A stretch of DNA of 64,000 nucleotides, from assembly GCF_029626235.1 (NCBI RefSeq), contig NZ_JARUBO010000005.1, positions 1,644,501 through 1,708,500 on the forward strand. Reading direction: 5' to 3'. The DNA comes from Micromonospora sp. WMMD1120. GTDB taxonomy: Bacteria; Actinomycetota; Actinomycetes; Mycobacteriales; Micromonosporaceae. Under the pieces are notes generated by a model. The model was not told where the DNA came from and did not search any database. It was given only the letters and a program-made list of their open reading frames with translations. Both the position numbers and the translations under genes were made by a program. Below, piece after piece: positions 8,601 to 15,541 of the stretch (positions are counted from its first letter, which is position 1; the number at the start of each line of letters is the position of its first letter).

Positions 8601-9348
8601 GGTCGATCACCTCGGCGAGCCGGCCGGCGACCCGGCCGATCTCGGTCTCCCGACCGACGTACGGCGCCTCGTCACCCAGCCCGGAGCGGGTGCCCGGCGC
8701 GTCCAGCAGACCCAGCAGCTCGTACGCCTCGACCGGCTCCCGCTTGCCCTTGAGCCGCAACGGGCGCAGCGCCCGCCACGAGGACACGTGCCGGGTGGCG
8801 GCGGCGGTGCGGGCGCCGGCGTAGACGGCGCCGACGGCGGCGGCGTCGGCGAGCCGGGCGGCGGTGTTCACCGTGTCGCCGATGACCGTGTACTCGATGG
8901 CGGCCTGGATGCCGGCGATGACGTCGCCGGTGTTCAGCCCCACCCGCAGCCCGAGCGGCGCCCCGCCGCCCCGCTCGTCGTCGAGCACCCGGCGCACCGC
9001 GCGCTGCATCGACAGGGCCGCCCGGACGGCACGCTCGGCGTCGTCCTCGTGCGCGACCGGCGCGCCGAAGACCGCCATGATGCCGTCGCCGGTGAGCTTG
9101 TCGACGTGCCCGCCGAAGGTCTTCACCGCGCCGGCGAGCGCGGCGAGCACCCGGTCCGTGACAGCGCCGACGCGCTCCGGGTCGAGGTCCTCCGACCAGG
9201 AGGTGAACTCGGAGAGGTCGCCGAAGAGAACGGTGACCACCCGACGCTCGGCCGCCGGCAACGTGGCGGCGGCCGGCAACGCGGCGCCGCAGTTGTGGCA
9301 GAACCGCGCGCCGGGAACGGCGACGGTTCCGCACACGGGGCAGGTCAC
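5695..9348 (-). CDS. Zinc-ribbon / class III nucleotidyl cyclase / AAA ATPase / TPR protein
   Basis: This 1217-aa protein starts with a GTG at 9346-9348 that overlaps the stop of the MBL gene (GTGA). An N-terminal zinc ribbon (CPVCG...CHNCG) comes first, then a class III adenylate/guanylate cyclase domain at about 35-210. That domain shows the metal-binding Asp in FGDLSEFTS, the second in KLTGDGIMAVFG, and YTVIGDTVNTAARL. An ATPase module follows, with Walker A in AEAGIGKSRF and Walker B in LVIVVDDLHDA. Some 600 C-terminal residues are Ala/Leu-rich TPR-like helices. The plan resembles LAL/STAND-type signalling ATPases, but no LuxR-type DNA-binding helix-turn-helix is seen at the C-terminus. 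It may make cyclic nucleotide or act as a switch; the effector is unknown. Confidence 0.88.
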   Translation of the reverse strand: MTCPVCGTVAVPGARFCHNCGAALPAAATLPAAERRVVTVLFGDLSEFTSWSEDLDPERVGAVTDRVLAALAGAVKTFGGHVDKLTGDGIMAVFGAPVAHEDDAERAVRAALSMQRAVRRVLDDERGGGAPLGLRVGLNTGDVIAGIQAAIEYTVIGDTVNTAARLADAAAVGAVYAGARTAAATRHVSSWRALRPLRLKGKREPVEAYELLGLLDAPGTRSGLGDEAPYVGRETEIGRVAGRLAEVIDQGDPRVLLMTAEAGIGKSRFAAEVERLAAGYDVGAGRYAAHTGARVLSVRCAAFGERRRLAPLADLVRAAVGLPSDASTALTRPAVEERLRRLEQRLARSAGTTAPIATEQLLALLGYAELPAHVGTDSGEWGGTGTPAADAEVVPNAVADLLSGLASEAPLVIVVDDLHDATAETISALGLTLSRLTGPVLVLLLGRPELVRTAGALTRVADAEVHALPPLRGADAARLLTSYLGGGKLPPADADRLLATAQGNPFYLAELVTLLIERGALTTDSVRAAESARSARASGDRPGFTEREQGASVGWRLVPGSLGSRLLSRDLAAVLAARIDALPPDARSVLRDAAVIGDTVPAGALEAMREQRSGRDGRPSAVVAVELERAVEELLQRRMLHRTRTGYAFATPLMREAAYAGVSKAELAERHAALARWAAPADGTDVSTVGGFTDEARDDFVATHVERAATLADAVKLRPDAPARAVVPLGVAALGRAARRSLSAGEPVLAVEYAERANELARDGVPAADRVVHARALLQVGRVADALAYAEKIAANAGDGATRASALLLAGQAQETLGDQGRAVTAWQEALQVATDGHLPVQRATAMRRLGMADFVAGRLSQASSRLAAAYQVSLSAQDRRGQAWSLQNLAWVTTTRGDFAGTDAVLGRAARLFAELKDPYGRAWLRGTTAFARLLAGRLREACRMAQVFLPFGERVGEAWAVGTLRAVAAFATAELGDLAEADREARRAYREFAAASDDWGRGFALVVRAVVARGLGEPEHAADLLTDALAYAQRTSHPLLTGMAGTLRGFVALDLNDCETAERAARTVLTTVEPHNPQAPAQVAPRVLLATARLAAGDPATAVGLLAPVATAAANGPSLLFSRRQTMAQYAAALLAHGQREQALDWARRAVTAPAEDVRSQVIAASVLAEALAACGQPGEARSCAQEAVRLAYATEQRSERAAAEALAARLKPPA

Positions 9349-10181
9349 GTGTGCTCCAACCCACTGACCCCGGTCGCGGATTCCCCGGTGCCGACGCCCA
9401 GATACTCCAACTGGGCACGGACCGACCATTCGGCCGCCCACCACAGCGAGCGGTCCACGTCCGCGTAGACCACCGCCACCACCTCGGCGGGGGTGTGCGC
9501 GCCGGCGGCGACCGCCGCCCGGACCTGGTCGAGCCGGGCCCGGCGGTGGGCCAGGTAGAAGAGCGCGGCGGCGGCGCAGTCGGCCAGCGCCGGGCCGTGA
9601 CCCGGCAACGCCGGGGTCTTCTGGTACGCGGAGAGCAGTTCGAGGCTGTTCAGGTAGTCCCCGAGGTGCCCGTCCGGATGGGCGACCACCGTCGTGCCCC
9701 GGCCGAGGATGGTGTCACCGGTCAGCACCACCCGCTCGTCGCCGTGCTCGACGAGGAAGCAGACCGAGTCGGCGGTGTGCCCGGGGGTGTTCAGCAGGTG
9801 GATGTCCAGGCCGAAGCCGCCGAGTTGCTCGCCGGGCTGGGTCAGTGGCGTGCCGCCGATGGTGTGTGCCGGGTCGACGGCGAGGACGTGCACACCGCCG
9901 AGCAGCGCGCTGAGCCGCGCCGCGCCCTCGGTGTGGTCGGGGTGCCCGTGGGTGATCAGGATCAGCCCGATGGGGCCGTGCCCGGCGATCTGGTTCAGGT
10001 GCCCCTCGTCGGCCGGCCCCGGGTCGACCACGATGGCGTGCTCCGCCGTGGGGGCGCGCAGCACCCAGGTGTTGGTGCCGTCGAGAGTCATCGGCCCCGG
10101 GTTGGGCGCACGCACAAGTGTCACCCAGGCCGGCAGTTCGTCGGCAAGCGCCGCCACCGCCCCCGTCACGTGCCCGCTCAT
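9345..10181 (-). CDS. Metallo-beta-lactamase fold hydrolase (Rv3677c-like)
   Basis: This 278-aa protein has the metal ligands of the MBL fold in order: the THGHPDH motif (HxHxDH), LNTPGHTADS with the third His, and LTGDTILG with the bridging Asp. The C-terminal part has a helical domain typical of the LACTB2/glyoxalase II-like group, whose members hydrolyse esters, thioesters or RNA; the substrate is not predictable. In mycobacteria a homologue lies next to the RidA, ATPase-pair and whiB4 genes, as here. The gene starts with ATG at 10181, and a TACGAT hexamer lies 7 nt upstream. The large cyclase-like gene is coupled downstream by a 4-nt overlap. Confidence 0.9.
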   Translation of the reverse strand: MSGHVTGAVAALADELPAWVTLVRAPNPGPMTLDGTNTWVLRAPTAEHAIVVDPGPADEGHLNQIAGHGPIGLILITHGHPDHTEGAARLSALLGGVHVLAVDPAHTIGGTPLTQPGEQLGGFGLDIHLLNTPGHTADSVCFLVEHGDERVVLTGDTILGRGTTVVAHPDGHLGDYLNSLELLSAYQKTPALPGHGPALADCAAAALFYLAHRRARLDQVRAAVAAGAHTPAEVVAVVYADVDRSLWWAAEWSVRAQLEYLGVGTGESATGVSGLEHT

Positions 10182-10188
10182 GGCTGCG

Positions 10189-10194
10189 ATCGTA
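10189..10194 (-). promoter_or_regulatory. Possible -10 hexamer TACGAT of the MBL gene
   Basis: On the minus strand TACGAT ends 7 nt before the ATG of the MBL hydrolase, and there is no Shine-Dalgarno sequence between them. This fits the leaderless pattern seen at several genes in the window. Confidence 0.35.
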
Positions 10195-10214
10195 CGACCC
10201 CGCCCGCCACCCTC

Positions 10215-10288
10215 CGCGATCTTGCACTTTCGGTCCCTGATTCGTCCCTGTTCAGGGCTTTTCTCCGGACAGAAAGTGCAAGATCGCG
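10215..10288. terminator. Long hairpin between RidA and MBL genes
   Basis: A perfect 17-bp inverted repeat has arms 10215-10231 and 10272-10288 (CGCGATCTTGCACTTTC and its complement) and a 40-nt loop containing CCCTGATT. It lies after the stop of the RidA gene and upstream of the MBL gene, both on the minus strand. It probably ends the RidA transcript. It resembles the element at 19605-19681. Confidence 0.7.
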
Positions 10289-10307
10289 AGTGTGTGAGGG
10301 GGTCGGG

Positions 10308-10769
10308 TCAGGCGACCTCGACGATCAGCTCGATCTCCACCGGGGCGTCCAGCGGAAGCTCGGCCACGCCCACGGCGCTGCGCGCGTGCCGGCCGGCCTC
10401 GCCGAACACGGTGCCGAACAGGTCGGAGGCGCCGTTGATGACGGCGGGCTGACCGGTGAAGCCGGGGGCGGAGGCCACGAAACCGGTCACCTTGACGATC
10501 TTGACCACGTTCTCCAGGCCGACGAGCGAGTCGACAGCGGCCAACGCGTTGAGCGCGCACCGCTGGGCCAGGTCCTTCGCCTGGTCGGCCGAGACCCCGG
10601 CGCCGACCTTGCCGGTGGCGAGCAACCTGCCCTCGGCGATGGGCAACTGACCGGAGACGTACACGTGCTGCCCGGACTGAACGGCCGGCACGTAGCTGGC
10701 CACCGGGGGCACGACCTCGGGCAGCTCGAACCCCAGCTCGGCGAGCTTCGCGTGCGGGCCGTTGCTCAT
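10308..10769 (-). CDS. RidA family protein (YjgF/YER057c/UK114)
   Basis: This 153-aa protein starts with an ATG that overlaps the TGA of the DUF4177 gene by ATGA. It shows the RidA landmarks VYVSGQLPIAEG, QRCALNALAAVDS and, near the C-terminus, VGVAELPLDAPVEIELIVEVA. Canonical RidA enzymes hydrolyse reactive enamine/imine intermediates from PLP enzymes. The usual catalytic Arg in an R-x-x-V context near the C-terminus appears here as HARSAVGVAELPLDAPVEIE, which is closer to the RidA-like subgroup that carries ARSAVGV. The mycobacterial counterpart would be Rv3678c. A longer frame that reads through from the upstream gene is not a fusion, since both small genes have their own starts. Confidence 0.9.
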   Translation of the reverse strand: MSNGPHAKLAELGFELPEVVPPVASYVPAVQSGQHVYVSGQLPIAEGRLLATGKVGAGVSADQAKDLAQRCALNALAAVDSLVGLENVVKIVKVTGFVASAPGFTGQPAVINGASDLFGTVFGEAGRHARSAVGVAELPLDAPVEIELIVEVA

Positions 10770-10921
10770 GCCTTCGGTCGCTTCAGGTAGGCGACCAGTT
10801 GGTCCGGGTTCGGCCCGGGGACCACGGCGACAAGCTCCCAGCCGTCCTCGCCCCAGTTGTCGAGGATCTGCTTGGTCGCGTGGACCAGCAGCGGGACCGT
10901 GGAGTATTCCCACTTCTGCAT
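10766..10921 (-). CDS. DUF4177 small protein
   Basis: This 51-aa protein begins MQKWEYSTVPLLVHATKQIL and contains NWGEDGWELVAVVPG, the hallmark W-E-Y...GWELV pattern of DUF4177 proteins. Homologues sit directly before the RidA gene in many actinomycetes. A purine-rich GAGAGGGAG sequence lies about 10 nt upstream of the ATG. The stop overlaps the RidA start (ATGA), so the pair is coupled. Molecular function is unknown. Confidence 0.85.
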   Translation of the reverse strand: MQKWEYSTVPLLVHATKQILDNWGEDGWELVAVVPGPNPDQLVAYLKRPKA

Positions 10922-10965
10922 CGCTGAAGGGCTCCCTCTCGGTGCGGAATTGTTCGAGGGACAGC

Positions 10966-11448
10966 CTACGGTCCGCTGGCCGGACGAGGTGCGGGGCGCT
11001 GCTCCGGCGCGGCCGGCAGCTCCCCGCAGAGACCGTCGTGCTCGTAACCCTGGGGGCAGCGGGAGCGGTCGGGCAGCAAAAGGTCGCAGAAGACCCGGTG
11101 CCTGTTGTTCTGGTCGTCGGCGTTGGACACCGTGGTCTCGCCCGCGTCCAGCTCGGGCAGGAAGCCCAGGGACACCGCCACCCGCCCGGCCAGCACCGTC
11201 GCCGCCGCCAGCGTCGGCACCCGGATCGGCAGGTGGATGACGAAACCGGGCTCGTCGTCGTCGCGGGCCCGTTCGGCGGGCGGGGTCGGCGCCCGGACCG
11301 CGTCCACCTGCTCCGGCATCCGTCGGTACGACCGTTCGTTGATCGGCTGACCGCCGGCCGGCCCGCCGGTCTCGACCACCGATCCGGGCCGGCGCGGCCG
11401 GTCGTTCGTCGGAAACGGGGTGCGAGGGATGTTGTCCGCGTCGCGCAT
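10966..11448 (-). CDS. Conserved hypothetical protein
   Basis: This 160-aa protein starts with ATG at 11446-11448, with GGAGG 6 nt upstream. The N-terminal 65 residues are polar and Pro/Arg-rich. A mildly hydrophobic middle (residues about 72-95, VPTLAAATVLAGRVAVSLGF) is followed by a region with three Cys (RVFCDLLLPDRSRCPQGYEH...LCGE) that could bind metal. No domain is recognised. It lies 44 nt upstream of the DUF4177-RidA pair on the same strand and may be the first gene of that unit. Confidence 0.6.
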   Translation of the reverse strand: MRDADNIPRTPFPTNDRPRRPGSVVETGGPAGGQPINERSYRRMPEQVDAVRAPTPPAERARDDDEPGFVIHLPIRVPTLAAATVLAGRVAVSLGFLPELDAGETTVSNADDQNNRHRVFCDLLLPDRSRCPQGYEHDGLCGELPAAPEQRPAPRPASGP

Positions 11449-11801
11449 GCACTGCCTCCGGTCGTACCGCCTGGTTCATGCTTCCGTCCGGAACCGATCG
11501 TCCGTTCCGGCCCCCCGCACCCGGACGAAGGTAGGTGTGCGGGCGCAGTCCCGCCACAGGACGCGCACAGGGCGTCACCAAAAGTCACATATGCGACACA
11601 CCGCAGGTCAGCGTCCTGACACCGAGGCTGGTGGCGGTATCACCGACCGGATCGCGGCTGGCACCGCGCGGCAGCGGCGAGACCGGTTCGCTCATCGACC
11701 GCTACCCTTCCGGTCGGACGGTCGCGCAGCGCCCGGCCGCCCGCTCGATCACGCTCGACGCCCCCGGTGGCGGCGGGCGTCGCACCCCCCGGGGGAAAGA
11801 C
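11449..11801. other. Divergent intergenic region, 353 bp
   Basis: This stretch separates the divergent genes at 10966-11448 and 11802-12608 and should carry both promoters. I see no convincing -35/-10 pair, no RNA structure and no repeat. A frame open through it continues that of the downstream gene, but it lacks coding character before the GGGGGA ribosome-binding site at about 11791. Confidence 0.5.
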
Positions 11802-12608
11802 ATGACCCAACCGCCCAGCGGCGACCAGGCCGGCGCACCCACGCACCCGCCGACCCTGCCCGATTCCGGTCAGCCCGGCACACCGGTCACCGACCAGCCG
11901 CCCTCCGCTGCGCGGCCCGGACAACTCGCCCTCCCCGCGTCCCCCGCCGAGCCGCCGCAGTCCACCCCGCCGACCGTCCCCGTCCAACCCGCCGTCCCCA
12001 CCCAGCCGGCCCCCGGGCAGCCGGCCTTCCCCGGGCAGCCGGTCAGCTCCCGGCCGGACGGCGGTGACGCCCCGGGCGGAGCACCGCAGCCGGGCGCCCC
12101 GGACCCCACCGCCATCCCACCGGCGCCGCCGCCCTACCCGCCGTACGGGGGCACCGCCGCACCGCAGAAGAAGCGCGGGCTGCTGATCGCTGTGATCGCC
12201 CTGGCCGTGATCATGGTTCTCTGCGTCGGCGGCGGCGTGGTGGCGTTCCTGACCCTGCGCAACGCCGAGACCGGCGAGGGCGCGAAGGAGCCGGCGGTCG
12301 CCGTGGACGAGTTCCTTACCGCGGTCTACAAGGATCGCGACGCGACGAAGGCGGCCAGTCGCGTCTGCGCCGCCTCCCGCGACGACGACAAGATCGCCGC
12401 GAAGGTCGCCGAGGTACGGAAGTACGCCTCCACCTACCAGAACCCCCGATTCCGGTGGACCACCCCGAAGGTGGACAACCAGACCGGGGACCGGGCCACC
12501 GTCTCCACCCGGCTCACCATGACCACCGCCGACGAGAAGGTGGCCGACCAGGATCTGCGCTTCACGGTGATCCAGAAGACCGGTTGGTGGGTCTGCGAGG
12601 TCGCCTGA
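11802..12608 (+). CDS. Pro-rich single-pass membrane protein with extracytoplasmic domain
   Basis: The start is the ATG at 11802, preceded by GGGGGAAAG 3 nt upstream. The 268-aa product has about 120 residues of Pro/Gln/Ala-rich cytoplasmic tail. A KKRGLLIAVIALAVIMVLCV membrane helix follows, then a roughly 110-residue outer domain (EPAVAVDEFLTAVYKDRD...KTGWWVCEVA). The outer domain resembles the lumazine-binding/NTF2-like (DUF4878-type) fold with its terminal W-W-V-C. Many actinomycete proteins share this plan and their roles are unknown. The gene is followed after 26 nt by the first ATPase gene, which has its own promoter-like hexamer. Confidence 0.7.
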   Translation: MTQPPSGDQAGAPTHPPTLPDSGQPGTPVTDQPPSAARPGQLALPASPAEPPQSTPPTVPVQPAVPTQPAPGQPAFPGQPVSSRPDGGDAPGGAPQPGAPDPTAIPPAPPPYPPYGGTAAPQKKRGLLIAVIALAVIMVLCVGGGVVAFLTLRNAETGEGAKEPAVAVDEFLTAVYKDRDATKAASRVCAASRDDDKIAAKVAEVRKYASTYQNPRFRWTTPKVDNQTGDRATVSTRLTMTTADEKVADQDLRFTVIQKTGWWVCEVA

Positions 12609-12622
12609 CCGCCCAGCCTGGA

Positions 12623-12628
12623 TAGGCT
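12623..12628 (+). promoter_or_regulatory. -10 hexamer TAGGCT for the first ATPase gene
   Basis: TAGGCT ends 6 nt before the GTG at 12635 with no Shine-Dalgarno sequence between them, which fits a leaderless mRNA. Confidence 0.5.
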
Positions 12629-12634
12629 CGACTG

Positions 12635-13612
12635 GTGTGTGCAGCGCAGCAGCCGGCCGAGTCGACCGGCACCGGATGGCCGGCCCGCCTCCACGTGGTG
12701 ACCGGCAAGGGCGGCACCGGCAAGACCAGCGTGGCGGCGGCCCTGGCTCTCGCCCTCGCCACCGGCGGTCGGCGCACCCTGCTGGTCGAGGTCGAGGGAC
12801 GGCAGGGCATCGCCCAGTTGTTCGGCATCGACCCGCTGCCCTACGAGGAGCGGCACCTCACCGACGCCCCGGACGGCGGGGAGGTGCACGCGCTCGCGGT
12901 GGACGCCGAGGAGGCGCTGCTCGAGTACCTCGACATGTTCTACAAGCTGGGCGCGGCCGGCCGGGCACTGCGCAAGCTCGGCGCCATCGACTTCGCCACC
13001 ACCATCGCGCCGGGCCTGCGGGACGTGCTGCTGACCGGCAAGGTGAAGGAGGCGACCACCCGCACCTCGGGGCAGCAGCGCGCGTACGACGCGGTGGTGC
13101 TGGACGCCCCGCCCACCGGACGGATCGGCCGCTTCCTGAACGTGACGGCGGAGACGGCCCGACTGGCCAAGGTGGGCCCGATCAAGACCCAGAGCGAGGG
13201 GGTCGCCGCGCTGCTGCGATCCCCGATCACCGCGGTGCACGTGGTCACCCTGTTGGAGGAGATGCCGGTCCAGGAGACGGTGGACGCGATCGCCGACCTG
13301 ACCGCGCTCGGCTTCGGCATCGGCCGGGTGCTCGTCAACGGCGTCCGGCCTCCGCTGCCCGCCGGCCGGTCGGTCACCACCGCCGAGCTGGAGCGCGGGC
13401 TGGTCGCCGCCGGCCTGCCGGCCGATCGGGACGTCGTGGCCGGCCTGCACGACGAGGCGCGGGACCAACTGATCCGCCGCGAGCTGGAGGACTCGCTCCG
13501 CGCGGACCTGGTGGAGTTGGGGTTGCCGATGACCGAGCTGCCGTTGTTGCCGGACGGGGTGGACCGGGCCGGGCTCGCGACGCTGGCCGAGGCCCTCCTC
13601 CGCGCCGAATGA
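12635..13612 (+). CDS. ArsA/Get3-type ATPase, first of pair (Rv3679-like)
   Basis: This 325-aa protein has a deviant Walker A (VTGKGGTGKTSVAAALA) at residues about 20-36 and switch motif VLDAPPTGR, both typical of the SIMIBI anion-transporting ATPase group. It sits directly upstream of a second such ATPase, a whiB-family gene and a PBP gene, the arrangement of Rv3679-Rv3680-whiB4-ponA2 in mycobacteria. There the two ATPases form a membrane-linked complex connected with stress and glycerol/redox tolerance. The GTG at 12635 was chosen because a TAGGCT hexamer lies 6 nt before it; an overlapping GTG at 12637 is in another frame. Likely cytosolic, and probably heteromeric with the next gene product. 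Confidence 0.88.
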   Translation: MCAAQQPAESTGTGWPARLHVVTGKGGTGKTSVAAALALALATGGRRTLLVEVEGRQGIAQLFGIDPLPYEERHLTDAPDGGEVHALAVDAEEALLEYLDMFYKLGAAGRALRKLGAIDFATTIAPGLRDVLLTGKVKEATTRTSGQQRAYDAVVLDAPPTGRIGRFLNVTAETARLAKVGPIKTQSEGVAALLRSPITAVHVVTLLEEMPVQETVDAIADLTALGFGIGRVLVNGVRPPLPAGRSVTTAELERGLVAAGLPADRDVVAGLHDEARDQLIRRELEDSLRADLVELGLPMTELPLLPDGVDRAGLATLAEALLRAE

Positions 13613-13656
13613 CTCACACCTGAGCGCAGCACGGGCACGCGCCCCTACCGGCCCGA

Positions 13657-13662
13657 TACGCT
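13657..13662 (+). promoter_or_regulatory. -10 hexamer TACGCT for the second ATPase gene
   Basis: TACGCT ends 6 nt before the GTG at 13669, and no ribosome-binding site is present. A leaderless transcript is likely, so the second ATPase gene has its own promoter despite being only 56 nt from the first. Confidence 0.5.
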
Positions 13663-13668
13663 CGATTG

Positions 13669-14817
13669 GTGCCTTCCGAAGACGCGGCGCCGCAGCTGGA
13701 CGTCGACCAGATTCTCGCCGACCCAGGCGTACGGATCGTGGTGTGCTGCGGCGCGGGCGGGGTGGGGAAGACGACCACCGCCGCGGCGTTGGCGCTGCGG
13801 GCCGCCGAGCACCACGGCCGGCGCACGGTGGTGCTCACCATCGACCCGGCCCGCCGGCTGGCCCAGTCGCTGGGCCTGAACGAGCTCGACAACACGCCCC
13901 GCCAGGTCAAGGGCCTCGACGTCGAGGGCACCGGCGGCGAGTTGCACGCCATGATGCTGGACATGAAGCGCACCTTCGACGACGTGGTGCTGCAACACAC
14001 CGATCCGGCGAAGGCCGCGGAGATCTTCGCGAACCCGTTCTACCAGGCGATGAGTTCGACCTTCGCCGGCACGCAGGAATACATGGCGATGGAGAAGCTG
14101 GGCCAGCTGCACGCCCGGGGCGAGTGGGACCTGATCGTGGTGGACACGCCGCCGTCCCGCTCGGCGCTCGACTTCCTGGACGCGCCGGCCCGGCTCTCCC
14201 GTTTCCTCGACGGGCGCATGCTGCGGCTGCTGCTGGCGCCGGCGCGCAGCGGGGGCCGGAGCATGTTCAGCCTGGTCACCGCCTCGTTCGGGATGTTCTC
14301 GAAGGTGGTGCAGAAGGTGCTCGGCGCGCAACTGCTCACCGACCTGTCCGGCTTCGTGGCCGCGCTGGACTCGATGTTCGGCGGCTTCCGGCAGCGCGCC
14401 GAGCAGACGTACCGCATCCTGCAGGCGCGGGAGACGGCGTTCCTCCTGGTCGCGGCGCCGGAGCCGGACGCGGTCCGGGAGGCCGCCTACTTCGCGGGCC
14501 GGCTGCGCGACGAACGGATGCCGCTGGCCGGCCTGGTGCTCAACCGGGTGCACCGCCCGACCGTCCCCGGCCTGGACGCCGAGCGGAGCCGGGCCGCCGC
14601 GGACCGGCTGACCGAGCTGGGTGGGCACGAGGCCGCCGCCGAGGTGCTGCGGGCGCACGCGACGCTGGCCCGCCAGGCGGTACGCGAGCAGCAGGTGGCC
14701 GCGCGGTTCACCGAGGCGTTTCCGGCGGTGCCGGCGGTGTCGGTGACGGCGCAGCCCGCCGACGTGCACGACGTCGACGGGCTACGGACGATCGGTGAAG
14801 CGATCAGCCGGTCGTGA
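13669..14817 (+). CDS. ArsA/Get3-type ATPase, second of pair (Rv3680-like)
   Basis: This 382-aa protein has a deviant Walker A (CCGAGGVGKTTTAAALAL) at residues about 28-45 and the nucleotide-sensing TIDPARRLAQSLG switch. VDTPPSRSALDFLDAP is Walker B/switch II, and a long helical insert follows. This is the larger partner of the ATPase pair. GTG 13669 is preferred over the TTG one codon earlier because of the hexamer spacing. The gene converges with the WhiB-family gene, leaving only 6 nt between the stops, so transcripts of the two should overlap. Confidence 0.88.
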   Translation: MPSEDAAPQLDVDQILADPGVRIVVCCGAGGVGKTTTAAALALRAAEHHGRRTVVLTIDPARRLAQSLGLNELDNTPRQVKGLDVEGTGGELHAMMLDMKRTFDDVVLQHTDPAKAAEIFANPFYQAMSSTFAGTQEYMAMEKLGQLHARGEWDLIVVDTPPSRSALDFLDAPARLSRFLDGRMLRLLLAPARSGGRSMFSLVTASFGMFSKVVQKVLGAQLLTDLSGFVAALDSMFGGFRQRAEQTYRILQARETAFLLVAAPEPDAVREAAYFAGRLRDERMPLAGLVLNRVHRPTVPGLDAERSRAAADRLTELGGHEAAAEVLRAHATLARQAVREQQVAARFTEAFPAVPAVSVTAQPADVHDVDGLRTIGEAISRS

Positions 14818-14823
14818 CCGGCC

Positions 14824-15144
14824 TCAGTTGGTCGCGCTGACCAGGATCTTGTCCTTGGCGGCCTTGTCCTTGCTGTTCTTCTTCATCGCGGCTTCGAACA
14901 TCTTGCGCCAGCTCGTGACCTGCGGGTGACGACGCAACAGCGCCCGCCGCTCGCGTTCGGTCATGCCACCCCACACACCGAACTCGATCCGGTTGTCCAG
15001 CGCGTCGGCCAGGCACTCGTACCGAACTGGGCAGCTCCGGCAGATCCGCTTGGCCACGTTCTGTTCGGCGCCCTGTACGAACAACGCGTCCGGGTCCCCG
15101 TTCTGACACGCCGCCAGCGACGGCCAGTCAGTGATCATGCCCAT
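14824..15144 (-). CDS. wblA: WhiB-family iron-sulfur regulator, WblA/WhiB4 type
   Basis: The product is 106 aa from the ATG at 15142-15144. It begins MGMITDWPSLAAC, matching how WblA proteins start, and a GGGGGG tract lies about 10 nt upstream. Longer frames upstream have no WhiB homology. The four cluster ligands are Cys13, Cys35, Cys38 and Cys44 (ICRSCPVRYEC), followed by the GVWGG turn at 56-60 and a basic C-terminal segment (ERERRALLRR) for DNA or sigma contacts. Position next to the ATPase pair and the PBP gene supports WblA/WhiB4. Family members carry a 4Fe-4S cluster, respond to oxygen/NO and repress development or antibiotic genes in Streptomyces. The symbol rests on similarity and context. 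Confidence 0.9.
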   Translation of the reverse strand: MGMITDWPSLAACQNGDPDALFVQGAEQNVAKRICRSCPVRYECLADALDNRIEFGVWGGMTERERRALLRRHPQVTSWRKMFEAAMKKNSKDKAAKDKILVSATN

Positions 15145-15541
15145 GTGTACACGTCCCCCCTTGCAGTACCTACCGACCTCGTCGATGCACGTCAGCCGGC
15201 AATTCCCCCCGATCGCCCGGCCCGCCTTCCCCAAGGCGGCGCGGACGACATGTGGCGCTGTCGCCGCCCCCATCATGCTCTGTAGTCGACTGATTACGCA
15301 ACGTTGTCGGCAAAATCCATCATTCCGGACACTCCCGGCTTCCCGGGCCTTCGACCGCCGGTTACCCCGAGAAGGTCGGCGATAACGCTGCGCCACCTCC
15401 CCGATTCGGGGAGACTCACGCCCTGTCACACGCAACCGAGCACCGGGGGTCGTGCGTTTAGCACAACGAGGGCAGCGCGCGCAGGAAATGGGGAAAGAAC
15501 GCCCCAGCGCCCCTCGTTCCCTACTCGCGTACCCTGTCGAG
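15145..15541. other. Divergent regulatory region between whiB-type gene and PBP gene
   Basis: This 397-bp intergenic region has a lower GC content than its surroundings, especially 15280-15340. It must contain the wblA promoter and a long wblA leader. On the plus strand TACCCT at 15530-15535 ends 6 nt before the PBP start. No riboswitch-like structure could be recognised by eye. Confidence 0.55.
15530..15535 (+). promoter_or_regulatory. -10 hexamer TACCCT of the PBP gene
   Basis: TACCCT ends 6 nt before the GTG at 15542. The same hexamer at the same or nearly the same distance precedes the starts at 18612 and 20153. Confidence 0.45.

Noticed and set aside
10308..11588. A 426-codon frame that would fuse RidA to an upstream protein
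   Set aside because: RidA and the DUF4177 gene each have their own start, with an ATGA overlap in different frames. The upstream part of the long frame is Arg/Pro-rich shadow sequence.
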